From Altererythrobacter sp. KTW20L (lineage in GTDB: Bacteria; Pseudomonadota; Alphaproteobacteria; Sphingomonadales; Sphingomonadaceae), in the NCBI RefSeq assembly GCF_023501975.1, contig NZ_JAMFLH010000008.1, positions 62,001 to 126,000 of the forward strand: 64,000 nt of DNA. The letters are read 5' to 3'. Below, piece by piece: positions 8,811-18,078 of this stretch (position 1 is the first letter of the stretch; the number at the start of each line of letters is the position of its first letter). The position numbers and the translations under genes are program-made. The notes beneath the pieces are model-generated. The model was not told the origin of the DNA and did not search any database. It was given only the letters and a program-made list of their open reading frames with translations.

Positions 8811-9076
8811 CGGGTACTTTTCGTTGGCTGTGGACGGTTCACCGCCCGGCGGCCGCAATTGGCCAAGGTGCGCGGCTGTTAGCGCGGGAATGGCTCTGCG
8901 CCAATCACCTGCGCCACGGCAATGCCCGATTGTTTGCGCAGTGTGGCACCGGCGCGTCGTCTGCGCGCCAACAAGGGGGTGACGCAAGCGAGATGAACCG
9001 CTAGAGCGCGCGGCCATGAACGGGGGTGGTGACGCCTTCCGCCCAGACCATTCCTGCATAGAAAAAGCCAAGCCAG

Positions 9077-10885
9077 ATGACCATGCACGCCTATCGCACC
9101 CACACCTGCGCCGCCCTTGGGGCCGATGCCGTCGGGCAGACCGTCCGCCTGTCGGGCTGGATCCACCGCAAGCGCGACCACGGCGGCGTGCTGTTCGTGG
9201 ACCTGCGCGATCATTACGGCATCACCCAGATTGTGGCCGACAGCGACAGCCCCGCGCTGCCGGTGTTCGAAGGCCTGCGGGTGGAAAGCGTCGTCACCAT
9301 CGATGGAGAGGTGAAGGCGCGGGCCGAGGGTACGGTCAATCCCAACCTTCCGACGGGCGCAATCGAGGTCTTTGCACGCGGCGTGAAGGTGCTGAGCCGG
9401 GCCGAGGAACTGCCGCTGCCGGTGGCGGGCGAGCAGGAATATCCCGAAGATACGCGCCTGCGCTATCGCTTCATCGACCTGCGCCGCGAAACGCTGCACG
9501 CCAACATCGTCAAGCGCACAAAGATCATTTCCGACATGCGCCGCCGGATGGAAGGGGCAGGCTTCACCGAATATTCGACCCCGATCCTAACCGCCAGCAG
9601 CCCCGAAGGCGCGCGCGATTTCCTGGTGCCCAGCCGCATCCATCCGGGCAAGTTCTACGCCCTCCCGCAGGCGCCGCAGCAGTACAAGCAGCTGCTGATG
9701 GTGGCGGGTTTCGACCGCTACTTCCAGATTGCCCCCTGCTTCCGCGACGAAGACCCGCGCGCCGACCGGCTTCCCGGCGAATTCTACCAGCTCGACCTGG
9801 AAATGAGCTTCGTGACGCAGGAAGAAGTGTGGGACACGATGGAGCCGGTCATGGCCGGCGTGTTCGAAAGCTTCTCCGACGGCAAGAAGGTAACTCCCGC
9901 GGGCCAGTTCCCGCGCATTCCCTATGCCAAGTCGATGTTGGATTACGGCTCCGACAAGCCCGACCTGCGCAACCCGCTAATTATCCGTGATGTGACCGAG
10001 GAGTTCCGCCAATCGGGCTTCGGGCTGTTCGAGAAGATCGTTGGCGGCGGCGGCGTGGTTCGCCTGATCCCGGCCCCCAACACTGCGGAGAAGAGCCGCA
10101 AGTTCTTCGACGACACCAATGAGTGGGCACGCAAGGAAGGTTATGCGGGCCTCGGCTATGCCACCCGCAAGGCTGGCGTGTTCGGCGGCCCGATCGCCAA
10201 GAACCACGGCGAGGACAAGATGGCCGCGCTGTTCGATGCGCTGGGCCTTGGGCCGGATGATGGCGCGTTCTTTGCTGCTGGCAAGGAAGCCGATGCCGCC
10301 AAGCTGGCCGGTGCCGCGCGCACCCGCGTGGGCGAGGAGCTGGGCCTGATCGACCAAGACGCCTTTGCCCTTTGCTGGATCGTCGATTTCCCGTTCTACG
10401 AATGGGACGAGGACAACAAGAAGGTGGAATTCAGCCACAACCCGTTCTCGATGCCGCAGGGCGGGATGGAGGCGCTGCAGAACCAGGATCCGCTGACCAT
10501 CAAGGCCTATCAGTATGACCTCGTGTGCAACGGCTATGAAATCGCCTCGGGCTCGATCCGGAACGAGAATCCCGAGACCATGGTCAAGGCCTTCGAGATC
10601 ACCGGGCTGACCAAGGCCGACGTGGAGGAACGCTTCGGCGGGCTCTATCGCGCGTTCCAGTACGGCGCACCGCCGCACGGCGGGATGGCGGCAGGCGTGG
10701 ACCGGGTGGTCATGCTGCTGTGCGGCGCACAGAACCTGCGCGAGATCACCCTGTTCCCGATGAACCAGAAGGCCGAAGACCTGCTGATGGGCGCGCCCTC
10801 GCTGGCCGAACCCCGGCAGTTGCGCGAACTTCACGTCCGGGTGATCGAGCAGCCGAAACCGGCACCGACAAAAACTGAGGATTGA
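9077..10885 (+). CDS. aspS: Aspartyl-tRNA synthetase, probably non-discriminating
   Basis: A 602-residue class II synthetase that charges tRNA-Asp. It has an N-terminal OB-fold anticodon domain (to about 110), motif 2 in the [10 protein letters not shown] region (near 220), the bacterial GAD insertion (about 300-420), and motif 3 with [13 protein letters not shown] near 540. The anticodon domain reads [12 protein letters not shown]. His in this position, where E. coli has Leu, is associated with non-discriminating enzymes that also charge tRNA-Asn. If so, the cell needs GatCAB amidotransferase; that gene is not in the window. The ATG at 9083, two codons downstream, is an equally good start. 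Confidence 0.95.
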   Translation: MTMHAYRTHTCAALGADAVGQTVRLSGWIHRKRDHGGVLFVDLRDHYGITQIVADSDSPALPVFEGLRVESVVTIDGEVKARAEGTVNPNLPTGAIEVFARGVKVLSRAEELPLPVAGEQEYPEDTRLRYRFIDLRRETLHANIVKRTKIISDMRRRMEGAGFTEYSTPILTASSPEGARDFLVPSRIHPGKFYALPQAPQQYKQLLMVAGFDRYFQIAPCFRDEDPRADRLPGEFYQLDLEMSFVTQEEVWDTMEPVMAGVFESFSDGKKVTPAGQFPRIPYAKSMLDYGSDKPDLRNPLIIRDVTEEFRQSGFGLFEKIVGGGGVVRLIPAPNTAEKSRKFFDDTNEWARKEGYAGLGYATRKAGVFGGPIAKNHGEDKMAALFDALGLGPDDGAFFAAGKEADAAKLAGAARTRVGEELGLIDQDAFALCWIVDFPFYEWDEDNKKVEFSHNPFSMPQGGMEALQNQDPLTIKAYQYDLVCNGYEIASGSIRNENPETMVKAFEITGLTKADVEERFGGLYRAFQYGAPPHGGMAAGVDRVVMLLCGAQNLREITLFPMNQKAEDLLMGAPSLAEPRQLRELHVRVIEQPKPAPTKTED

Positions 10886-10981
10886 GGCGGTCCTGACCTG
10901 CCTCTGCCACTTGCCAGCAACCCCGCACCTCATTAGGGCGGACATCATATCCAACCTGCGAGCGTTTCGAGAGGGAACATA

Positions 10982-11218
10982 ATGAGCGATACTGCCGACC
11001 GCGTGAAGAAGATCGTCGTCGAGCATCTGGGCGTCGAAGAAGACAAGGTCACGCCCGATGCCAGCTTCATCGACGATCTGGGCGCTGACAGCCTCGACAT
11101 CGTCGAGCTGGTGATGGCTTTCGAAGAGGAATTCGGTGTCGAAATCCCCGACGATGCGGCCGAGAAGATCAACACCGTCGGTGATGCGATCAAGTACATC
11201 GACGAGAACGCGGGCTAA
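10982..11218 (+). CDS. acpP: Acyl carrier protein
   Basis: A 78-residue acidic protein that carries acyl chains as phosphopantetheine thioesters during fatty-acid synthesis. The attachment site is Ser37 in GADSLDIVE. Length and sequence are typical of bacterial AcpP throughout. GAGAGGGAAC upstream supplies a ribosome site. It is followed directly by fabF, with a hairpin in between that could lower downstream transcription relative to the very abundant ACP. Confidence 0.97.
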   Translation: MSDTADRVKKIVVEHLGVEEDKVTPDASFIDDLGADSLDIVELVMAFEEEFGVEIPDDAAEKINTVGDAIKYIDENAG

Positions 11219-11281
11219 GCGCCTGCACCCGTTCGCACGCGGTATCGCGTAACGTCGCGCATCGCCCGCGGACGGGGAAGG

Positions 11282-11313
11282 AAGGCTCAGCCATGAATGG
11301 CTGGGCCTTTCCT
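11282..11313 (+). terminator. Hairpin terminator or attenuator between acpP and fabF
   Basis: A 13-bp near-perfect stem (AAGGCTCAGCCAT at 11282-11294 with ATGGCTGGGCCTT at 11297-11309, two G-T pairs) is followed by a short T tract and then by the fabF ribosome site. It probably allows partial read-through so that acpP transcript exceeds fabF. Confidence 0.6.
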
Positions 11314-11335
11314 GCTTTTGGAAGAGAGAGTACAT

Positions 11336-12595
11336 ATGCGGCGAGTGGTCGTTACCGGACTTGGCCTTGTCACCCCGCTGGGCGGCAACGTGGAAACCAC
11401 CTGGGCGAACCTGCTGGCAGGTAAGAGCGGCATCGGCACGATTACCCGCTTCGATGCCAGCAACCAGAAATGCCAGATTGCCGGCGAAGTGAAACCGGCG
11501 GACCATGAATACGGCTTCGATCCGGACATTCGTGTTGATCACAAGATCCAGCGGCAGGTCGATCCGTTCATCGTGTTCGGTATCGATGCGGCGGGCCAGG
11601 CGCTGGAAGACGCCGGCCTCACCGACATGGACGAGGAAACCCGCTGGCGTGCGGGTTGCTCGATCGGGTCGGGCATCGGAGGGCTGCCGGGGATCGAGCT
11701 GGAATCGGTCAACCTGCATGAACGCGGGCCGGGCCGGGTGTCGCCGCACTTCGTCCACGGCCGCCTGATCAACCTGATCAGCGGACAGGTGTCGATCAAG
11801 TATGGCCTGATGGGTCCGAACCACGCAGTCGTCACCGCCTGCTCCACCGGCGCGCACTCGATCGGCGATGCCGCGCGGATGATCCGCGACGACGACGCCG
11901 ACATCATGCTGGCGGGCGGGGCGGAAGCCACCATCTGCCCCATCGGCATTGCCGGTTTCGCCCAGGCACGCGCGCTCAACTGCAGCTTCAACGACCGTCC
12001 GACAGAGGCCAGTCGTCCTTACGACAAGGACCGCGACGGCTTCGTGATGGGCGAGGGCGCTGGCGTTGTCGTGCTGGAGGAATACGAGCACGCCAAGGCG
12101 CGCGGCGCGAAGATATATGCCGAAGTGGTGGGCTATGGCCTGTCGGGCGATGCCTATCACGTTACGGCCCCGCATCCGGATGGCAAGGGTGCGGAAATGG
12201 CCATGCGCATGGCGCTGAAGAAGGCCGGACTGGCAGCAGGCGACATCGACTATGTCAACGCCCACGGCACCAGCACCATGGCCGACACGATCGAGCTCGC
12301 CTCGGTTAAGCGCGTGCTGGGCGATGATCTTTCCGGAGCTTCGATGAGCAGCACCAAGAGCGCCATCGGCCACTTGCTGGGCGGCGCAGGCGCGGTGGAA
12401 TCGATCTTCTGCATCCTGTCGATCCGTGACCAGATCGTGCCGCCGACGCTGAACCTGCAAACGCCCGACGAAGGCACCGAAGGCGTGGACCTGGTGCCGC
12501 TGGTGGCCAAGAAACGCGAAGTGCGCGCCGCGCTCAACAACAGCTTCGGCTTTGGCGGCACCAATGCCAGCCTAGTGGTCAAGAAGGTAGATTGA
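11336..12595 (+). CDS. fabF: Beta-ketoacyl-ACP synthase II
   Basis: A 419-residue thiolase-fold condensing enzyme that elongates acyl-ACP with malonyl-ACP. The catalytic Cys is at residue 169 in TACSTGAHS. The two active-site histidines lie in NAHGTSTMAD and SAIGHLLGGAG, and the Gly-rich NNSFGFGGTNAS motif is near the C-terminus. I chose the ATG at 11336 (MRRVVVTG), preceded by GAAGAGAGAG. Its position behind acpP and ahead of mltG is common in proteobacteria. The stop codon lies two bases before the mltG start. Confidence 0.96.
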   Translation: MRRVVVTGLGLVTPLGGNVETTWANLLAGKSGIGTITRFDASNQKCQIAGEVKPADHEYGFDPDIRVDHKIQRQVDPFIVFGIDAAGQALEDAGLTDMDEETRWRAGCSIGSGIGGLPGIELESVNLHERGPGRVSPHFVHGRLINLISGQVSIKYGLMGPNHAVVTACSTGAHSIGDAARMIRDDDADIMLAGGAEATICPIGIAGFAQARALNCSFNDRPTEASRPYDKDRDGFVMGEGAGVVVLEEYEHAKARGAKIYAEVVGYGLSGDAYHVTAPHPDGKGAEMAMRMALKKAGLAAGDIDYVNAHGTSTMADTIELASVKRVLGDDLSGASMSSTKSAIGHLLGGAGAVESIFCILSIRDQIVPPTLNLQTPDEGTEGVDLVPLVAKKREVRAALNNSFGFGGTNASLVVKKVD

Positions 12596-12597
12596 CC

Positions 12598-13569
12598 ATG
12601 CGCCGGGCGGGTTGCGCCCTTGTCGGCATTGTCGTGGCGATTGGCCTGCTGGCTGCGGCGTGGCTGGCGTTCGGTTGGTTCTCGTCTGGCCCGGTGGAGG
12701 AGGAGACTGCCTTCATCGTGCCGTCGGGCTCCACATTGACGTCTGCTGCCCGCAAGCTGGAGGAAGAAGGCCTGATCGGCTCGGCCGATGCGTTTCTGCT
12801 GCGGGCCAAGGTGTTCGGCGGGTCCGAACCGATCCAGGCGGGCGAATTCCTGCTGCCCGAAGGCGCGTCGCCCAGCCAGATCCTGGCGATCTTCCAGAGC
12901 GGCCAGGTGTTGCGCCGCTTTGTAACCATTCCCGAAGGCATGCCCAGCGCCCTGGTATACGATCGCCTGATGGCCGAAGAGCTGCTGACCGGCGAGATCG
13001 AAATACCGGAAGAAGGCTCGATCCTGCCCGATACCTATGATTTCGAACGGGGCGAGAGCCGCGCCGCCGTGCTCGCCCGGATGCAGGAGGCGATGACCCG
13101 CACGATTGAGGAGCTGTGGCCCAAGAAGGGGCCGCGCAGTGTAGTGAATACGCCCGCGGAAGCCGTGATCCTCGCATCTATCGTAGAGAAGGAAACCGGC
13201 GTGGCAAGCGAGCGCGGCATGGTGGCGGGGCTCTATTCCAACCGCCTGCGCATCGGCATGCGATTGCAGGCAGATCCGACGATCATCTATCCGATCACAC
13301 AAGGCCGCCCGCTTGGCCGCCGCATTCGCCGGTCGGAAATCGACGCGGTGAACGACTACAACACTTATTCAATGTCCGGCTTGCCGCGCGGCCCGATCAC
13401 CAATCCGGGACGTGATTCGATTGCCGCCGTGCTCAATCCGGATGAAACCGACGCGCTGTATATGGTGGCAGACGGCAGTGGCGGCCACGCCTTCGGTCGC
13501 ACGCTGGCCGAACACGAGGCAAACGTCGAGAAGTGGTACGCGCTGCGCCGCGAGCGCGGGGAAATGTGA
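12598..13569 (+). CDS. mltG: Endolytic murein transglycosylase MltG
   Basis: A 323-residue inner-membrane-anchored YceG-like enzyme that cleaves nascent glycan strands in the periplasm and so sets their length. A single N-terminal membrane helix (about residues 5-27) is followed by a LysM-like region and the catalytic domain with the essential Glu in ILASIVEKETG (near residue 200). The NDYNTYSMSGLPRGPI motif is near the C-terminus. The ATG at 12598 was preferred to a TTG at 12592 that overlaps the fabF stop. It lies in the fabF operon and overlaps the next gene. Confidence 0.93.
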   Translation: MRRAGCALVGIVVAIGLLAAAWLAFGWFSSGPVEEETAFIVPSGSTLTSAARKLEEEGLIGSADAFLLRAKVFGGSEPIQAGEFLLPEGASPSQILAIFQSGQVLRRFVTIPEGMPSALVYDRLMAEELLTGEIEIPEEGSILPDTYDFERGESRAAVLARMQEAMTRTIEELWPKKGPRSVVNTPAEAVILASIVEKETGVASERGMVAGLYSNRLRIGMRLQADPTIIYPITQGRPLGRRIRRSEIDAVNDYNTYSMSGLPRGPITNPGRDSIAAVLNPDETDALYMVADGSGGHAFGRTLAEHEANVEKWYALRRERGEM

Positions 13570-14084
13570 TCCAGGCATCTGCGCCGCTGATCCTCACGGC
13601 GGAATTACCGCTCGACCTCTTCAGCTGGGCCACCCAGCTGAGAACCGAGCATTTCCCACCCGAACGCAATTACTTGAAAGCCCACGTCACGCTGTTCCAC
13701 GCCCTGCCGCATTTCGTGGATGGCGAGCTGCGCGAGCTGCTTGGCCGCATCACTGCCAGCACCCCGCCGGTTCCCGCCCGGCTGGAAGGTGTGATGGGGC
13801 TAGGCAGCGGCACCGCGCTCCGGTTGACCAGCCCCGCCATGCTGGGCCTGCGCGGGGAAATTGCCGAGCACTTCACCGGCATACTGACCGGACAGGACAG
13901 CCATCCCCCACGCCTCCACATCACGGTACAGAACAAGGTCACACCGGCGGCTGCCAAGGCCTTGCAGGCACGACTTGGCCTGATCGTGGAGCCGCGGGAG
14001 TTCGCATTCACCGGCCTTGCTCTCCATCGCTATCTCAGCGGGCCGTGGGAAGGGCTTGGCAAATGGCCCTTCCGCGGGCGATAG
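13566..14084 (+). CDS. 2'-5' RNA ligase/2H phosphoesterase family protein
   Basis: A 172-residue protein with the two H-x-T-hydrophobic motifs that define 2H phosphoesterases: HVTLFHAL near residue 40 and HITVQNKV near residue 118. Members hydrolyse cyclic phosphodiesters or join RNA ends with 2'-5' linkage; the real substrate is unknown. I chose the GTG at 13566 because it overlaps the mltG stop in a GTGA arrangement typical of coupled genes, and an ATG further upstream (13533) would lie inside mltG. The gene ends the fabF-mltG run. Confidence 0.8.
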   Translation: MIQASAPLILTAELPLDLFSWATQLRTEHFPPERNYLKAHVTLFHALPHFVDGELRELLGRITASTPPVPARLEGVMGLGSGTALRLTSPAMLGLRGEIAEHFTGILTGQDSHPPRLHITVQNKVTPAAAKALQARLGLIVEPREFAFTGLALHRYLSGPWEGLGKWPFRGR

Positions 14085-14115
14085 TGGCGGGCAGGGTCAG
14101 TTGGGGAATGCGGGC

Positions 14116-14901
14116 ATGACGGGGGAGGCGATCATCACACCATTTCTGGCTGCTGCTGCTGCTTCGGCGGCGGACCAATTCATCCGATCGCCCAGCTTTG
14201 TCGAGCAGTTGATCGACGAGCTCTCTTCTCCGGGAATGTGGATTCTCAGCGCAATGGGCGTTTTGCTGGCGGCGTCGGCCTTGTGCGGGCCGGGCAAGGC
14301 GCGCTTCATCTTTGGGGCACTGGGCTGGGGATTACCGCTGGTTCTCTCTTTGGCGGCCGGGGTCATGCCCGCCAGCTTCGCATTCTGGATGACAATTCTG
14401 CTTACAATCAATCTGGTCCAGTTGCTCCGAACGACCATGAGGACACGACGTGGCCTTATGAGCGGCGAAGAGTACGCCCTGATCGCCGAGGTGCTCTCCA
14501 TCGAGGAGCCCGCCAAGCAGCGCCGCCTGCGCGATGTCCTCACCTGGCGTGATGCGGAAACGGGCGAAATCCTGATCCGCCAGGGAGAGGTAGCACCTTC
14601 GCTGATCTATATCGCCACCGGCAAGATGGACATTGAGCACGACGGCCTGCCGGTCGGCACCTGCGGACCGGATGACTTCATTGGCGAGATGAGTCTGGTC
14701 TCGGGCGATGGGGCTTCGGCTACGGTCAAAGTATCCATGCCGGCACGGATCGCAGTGTTTGATCGCGAGGGGTTGCAGCGGCTGGTCCAGGCCATGCCCG
14801 AGCTCTCCCGCGCGCTGGATCGCACCTTGAATCGCGGGTTGTCGGCCAAGATCCAGCGAATGAACAAGGCAACACGAGAAAGTTGGAACTTTCGCGGTTG
14901 A
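14116..14901 (+). CDS. Popeye-like membrane protein with cyclic-nucleotide-binding fold
   Basis: A 261-residue protein with an N-terminal hydrophobic region of three to four segments (about residues 4-100: WILSAMGVLLAASALCG, GALGWGLPLVLSLAAGVM, FWMTILLTINLVQLL). A C-terminal cNMP-binding beta-roll follows (about 125-240). The phosphate-binding cassette region reads GEMSLVSGDGASATVKV. The Arg that contacts the cyclic phosphate in CRP/PKA-type domains is not at its usual place, so either the ligand pocket differs or no nucleotide binds. The order (membrane segments, then the roll) matches bacterial homologues of Popeye proteins. The start at 14116 (MTGEAIITPF) follows a GC-rich gap after the 2H gene. 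Confidence 0.75.
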   Translation: MTGEAIITPFLAAAAASAADQFIRSPSFVEQLIDELSSPGMWILSAMGVLLAASALCGPGKARFIFGALGWGLPLVLSLAAGVMPASFAFWMTILLTINLVQLLRTTMRTRRGLMSGEEYALIAEVLSIEEPAKQRRLRDVLTWRDAETGEILIRQGEVAPSLIYIATGKMDIEHDGLPVGTCGPDDFIGEMSLVSGDGASATVKVSMPARIAVFDREGLQRLVQAMPELSRALDRTLNRGLSAKIQRMNKATRESWNFRG

Positions 14902-14967
14902 CCGCCGCCGGACCCCGCCCTAAATGCCGCGCCTTGCCGGGCGCCGATTGGCCCTTGTGCACTGTGT

Positions 14968-15044
14968 GGCGGAGTAGCTCAGCCGGTTAGAGCAGCGGAA
15001 TCATAATCCGCGTGTCGGGGGTTCGAGTCCCTCCTCCGCTACCA
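14968..15044 (+). tRNA. tRNA with CAU anticodon, probably tRNA-Met
   Basis: A complete cloverleaf of 77 nt: acceptor stem GGCGGAG with CTCCGCT (G1-U72 wobble), D-arm with TAGCTCAG, anticodon stem GCGGA/TCCGC around the loop ATCATAA, T-arm GGGGG-TTCGAGT-CCCTC, discriminator A and encoded CCA. CAU can be elongator Met or, after lysidine modification, Ile; the loop and stem look like elongator Met but I cannot exclude Ile2. Its 3' end is the attachment site of the element that follows. Confidence 0.93.
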
Positions 15045-15606
15045 CCGATACAGTACCCTTTCGTGAGCGGGCGGGCTTTCCTTGGCCTAGATCCATGATC
15101 GCGGCGAGGCGGCCTTCTACGTCTATGTCCATGCCGCGCGCTTCGGAGCGGGGGGTGAGGATCACGCGGTCAACCAGGCTGCGCATTGCAGCGCTGGCCT
15201 TGCGGGCGTCTTCTGTGTCGCCATCCGCCCGGATCGTTCCTGTCAGGTCGGCGATTGCCCTGCGGTAGGCTTCTGCGATGCCAGGATGCATGGCGATTAC
15301 CTTGCCGCTCTCGGCCTCCTCCAACTGTTCCGCGATGGCAGTGCGTTCGGTTCGGCACTGGCGGAGCCGGTCAACCAGTTCGGGCACGTCGGCCGCGCCA
15401 TCGGCGATCGCGTTGACCAGCCTCTGGATCTGTCCATCGAGCTGGGCCGCGCGCTGATTTAGGTGTTTATCGGCTTTCTTGGCAGCTTGAGCCAGGTCGC
15501 GCATCGCGACCTGATATTCGCGAATGACCAGGGCAATCCTCTCGGGACGGAGAAGCTCGCCCTCGATGCCTGCCATCACGCGCCGTTCCAGACCCGGATT
15601 GTCCAT
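15001..15606 (-). pseudogene. C-terminal remnant of a large serine recombinase
   Basis: About 200 codons read NPGLERRVMAGIEGELL, a long charged coiled-coil region (residues about 25-100), and a basic region ending RVILTPRSE. This matches the C-terminal coiled-coil part of large serine site-specific recombinases. The N-terminal catalytic domain with its Ser, and the zinc-binding part, are missing: upstream of about 15606 the sequence belongs in another frame to a helicase-type fragment. The last codons (EEGLEPPTRGL) are read from the antisense strand of the tRNA. It is probably what is left of the integrase that inserted the element; without its catalytic domain it cannot act alone. Confidence 0.7.
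15031..15045 (+). repeat. attL: left copy of 15-bp attachment repeat
   Basis: CTCCTCCGCTACCAC, covering the acceptor 3' strand and CCA of the tRNA plus one base. The identical 15 bases recur at 22668-22682, and the flanking bases differ on both sides. Confidence 0.85.
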
Positions 15607-16142
15607 CGTCCGGCGGTTGGTGCAGGTTCCTTCCCGGCGCGCGTTGGCACATCCTCGCGCCCGCTTTCGATCAGGCCGACCGGCAGGTTGGAGAATTTGA
15701 CCATCTCGCGGGCGATGCCGACGGCGGTGGCCTTGTTGGGATCGATGCCTTCGTGTTCGGCCCGACCCAGCAGGTGCCAGCAGAACTCGATCAGGGTGGA
15801 CTTGCCGGATCCCGGCAGGCCGGTGATTTCGAGGAAACCGAGCGAGCCATCGCGCTTGCGGATCTGCACCGCGAAGAGCGACATGCAGAAGAAGGCGAGA
15901 ACCACCAGGCCCTTGGGGCCGTAGGCGGTCCACAGATCGTCCAGCCAGTCGGTGACCACTCGATCGGGATCATAGGTGATGTCGAGCGGGCGTTCGGGGC
16001 TGGCCAGCTTGGCGAACTTGCGCCCGAATTCGTAGTAATCCTCGCGATTGGGTTCGATCAGGTCCAGATCGGGCCGCTCGATGTTGCCCACCAAGCCAGT
16101 GGCCAGATTGCCCGTGCGGGGGTGCATGGCATGGCCATGCAC
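15576..16142 (-). pseudogene. Fragment of phage helicase/primase-type ATPase
   Basis: A 188-codon frame with a clear Walker A motif GLPGSGKST (residues 108-116) in a context (DYYEFGRKFAKLA upstream, FCWHLLGRAEHEG downstream) that resembles the ATPase part of toprim/primase-helicase proteins of phages. No full Walker B or later helicase motifs follow, because after about residue 160 the sequence meets the recombinase remnant in a different frame. The N-terminus ends against the divergent terminase gene, with overlapping starts. I read it as a gene truncated at both ends. The family name is by resemblance and only moderately sure. Confidence 0.55.
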
Positions 16143-18050
16143 TGCGCCGCGCCACCCGAACCCGACGAGAGTCAGCTGGCCGAGTTCCAGCTGCGCCGGA
16201 TGGCGCGCAGCTTTTACTGGAAAGGCTGGCAGCTGCGGCAGATCGCGCAGGAGCTGGATCTCAATTACAACACCGTGGCCAGCTGGAAACGGCGCGAAAA
16301 ATGGGATGCCGCCGCCCCGGTGGACATGATCGAGGACCGGCTTGAGGCGAAAATCGCCACCCTGCTGGACAAGGAGCCGTTTACTGAAGGCGACATGAAG
16401 CGGGTCGATTTCCTGACCCGCCAGATGGAGCGCACCGCGCGGATCCGCAAATATTCGAACAGCGGCAAGGAGGGCGACCTCAACCCGAAAATCGGCAAGC
16501 GCAACGATGATCAGGCCAAGGCCAAGCGGGCGGAGAAGCGCAAGAACTTCCTCACCATCGACCAGTGGCAGGCGCTGCTGGATGATTTCGAGAAGTGGCG
16601 GTTCGAATACCAGGATCTGTGGTGGGAGCAGCGCAACCAGCGCACCCGCAAGCTGCGCAAGGCCCGCCAGATCGGGGCGACGGTCTATTTCGCCCGCGAG
16701 GCCATGGCCAAGATCGCCGAGGCGGCGATTGCCGGATCAACCGACGAGGAGGAGCGGCCCCGCAACCAGATTTTCCTTTCCGCCAGCCAGCGGCAGGCGC
16801 TGAAGTTCCGGCGCGAGATCGCGGGCTGGGTCAAGCGCGTTACCGGGGTGGAGCTGAAGGGCAACCCGGTGATGATCGACTTCACCGGCCTGCATCCGGA
16901 CCCCGATGGTGATGAGGGCGAGCAGCTGGTCAGCCTGGACCAGGTGGGCCTCTATTTCCTTTCCACCAATTCCGCCACGGCGCAGGGCGAGAGCGGCGAT
17001 TTCTACTTTGACGAATATGCCTGGGTGCACGGCTTTGCCGAGCTGAAGCGGGTGGCCAGCGCCATGGCGACCCAGAAGATCTACAAGCGCACCTACTTTT
17101 CCACCCCCAGCACGAAGACCCATGACAGCCACGGCTTCTGGAGCGGCGAGGAGTGGAATAAGGGCCGCGCCAAGGATGGGCAGCGCGAATTCGACATCAG
17201 CCATCGCAACCTGCGCGACGGGGCGATCATGCCCGATGGCAGCTGGCAGCAGACCGTCACCGTCCACGATGCGGTTGCCCGCGGGCTGTCGAAGCTGGTC
17301 GATGTGGAGGAGCTGCGCACCGAGTATTCGGAGGAGGAATTCCGCAACCTCTTCGAATGCGAGGACGTGGACGATTCCGAGAGCAGCTTCCCCTGGGCGC
17401 GCCTCGCGCCCGCCCGGGTGGAGAGCTTCTACAAGTGGCGCGATTTCAGGCCTGCCCAGATCGACATCCTCGGTGGCCGGCCGTTCGGCGACAAGCCGGT
17501 GTGGCTGGGTTACGATCCGAACAAGCAGGGCCGCGACGATGCCGCCCTGGCGGTGATCGCGCCACCCGATCAGCCCGGCAAGGGCAAGTTCCGCGTGCTG
17601 GAGAAGTTCCGCCTCAACGGCCTCGACTATCAGGGGCAGGCGGACAAGATCGAGGAAGTGGCCAAGCGCTACAACGTGACCGATATCGCGATTGACACCA
17701 CCGGCCACGGCGGCGCGGTGTGGGAGCTGGTGCGCAAGTGGTTCCCCGGCGCGCGCAAGATCGAGTACTCGGTGGCGACCAAGACGGCGCTGGTGATCAA
17801 GGGCCAGAACATCTTCCGTGCCCAGCGGATCGAGTTTGACGCCGGTTGGTCCGACGTGATGCAGGCCTTCATGGCGATCCGCCCGGCACTGACCGGCAGC
17901 CAGAAGGGCGTGACCTATGTGGCGCGGCGCGGCGGGCAGATCGGCCACGCCGACATCGCCTGGGCGATCCTACACGCCCTTTCAAACGAACCAATGGACG
18001 CCGGGACTGCCCACCAGGGCGGCGGCGGCCGCGTAGTTTTCTCCGATTGA
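16131..18050 (+). CDS. Phage terminase large subunit (ATPase), P2 gpP-like
   Basis: A 639-residue packaging motor subunit. An N-terminal helix-turn-helix (YWKGWQLRQIAQELDLNYNT, about residues 29-49) is the mark of P2-type terminases. The ATPase region follows with RKARQIGATVYFAREA (Walker A-like, about 180-195) and a Walker B-like GDFYFDEYAWV. The C-terminal nuclease domain begins at LGYDPNKQGRDDAALAV (Asp ligands). Length is near the usual 590-640. I chose the ATG at 16131; a GTG at 16122 is possible. No frameshift is seen, so the gene looks intact. It is followed 28 bp later by the portal gene on the same strand, whereas in P2 these two genes diverge. Confidence 0.9.
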   Translation: MAMHCAAPPEPDESQLAEFQLRRMARSFYWKGWQLRQIAQELDLNYNTVASWKRREKWDAAAPVDMIEDRLEAKIATLLDKEPFTEGDMKRVDFLTRQMERTARIRKYSNSGKEGDLNPKIGKRNDDQAKAKRAEKRKNFLTIDQWQALLDDFEKWRFEYQDLWWEQRNQRTRKLRKARQIGATVYFAREAMAKIAEAAIAGSTDEEERPRNQIFLSASQRQALKFRREIAGWVKRVTGVELKGNPVMIDFTGLHPDPDGDEGEQLVSLDQVGLYFLSTNSATAQGESGDFYFDEYAWVHGFAELKRVASAMATQKIYKRTYFSTPSTKTHDSHGFWSGEEWNKGRAKDGQREFDISHRNLRDGAIMPDGSWQQTVTVHDAVARGLSKLVDVEELRTEYSEEEFRNLFECEDVDDSESSFPWARLAPARVESFYKWRDFRPAQIDILGGRPFGDKPVWLGYDPNKQGRDDAALAVIAPPDQPGKGKFRVLEKFRLNGLDYQGQADKIEEVAKRYNVTDIAIDTTGHGGAVWELVRKWFPGARKIEYSVATKTALVIKGQNIFRAQRIEFDAGWSDVMQAFMAIRPALTGSQKGVTYVARRGGQIGHADIAWAILHALSNEPMDAGTAHQGGGGRVVFSD

Positions 18051-18078
18051 TGCGGGCCTTGCCCGGAAAGGAACCACG

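Noticed and set aside
9977-12460. Open frame of 827 codons on the - strand opposite aspS, acpP and fabF
   Set aside because: It is the mirror of three clear genes on the other strand, its protein is low-complexity in Arg, His and Gln, and it has no domain. High GC keeps antisense frames open.
15001-15044. C-terminal residues EEGLEPPTRGL as a real protein end
   Set aside because: These codons are the antisense of the tRNA. Similar tails are a well-known product of frames running through tRNA genes and do not reflect a conserved domain.
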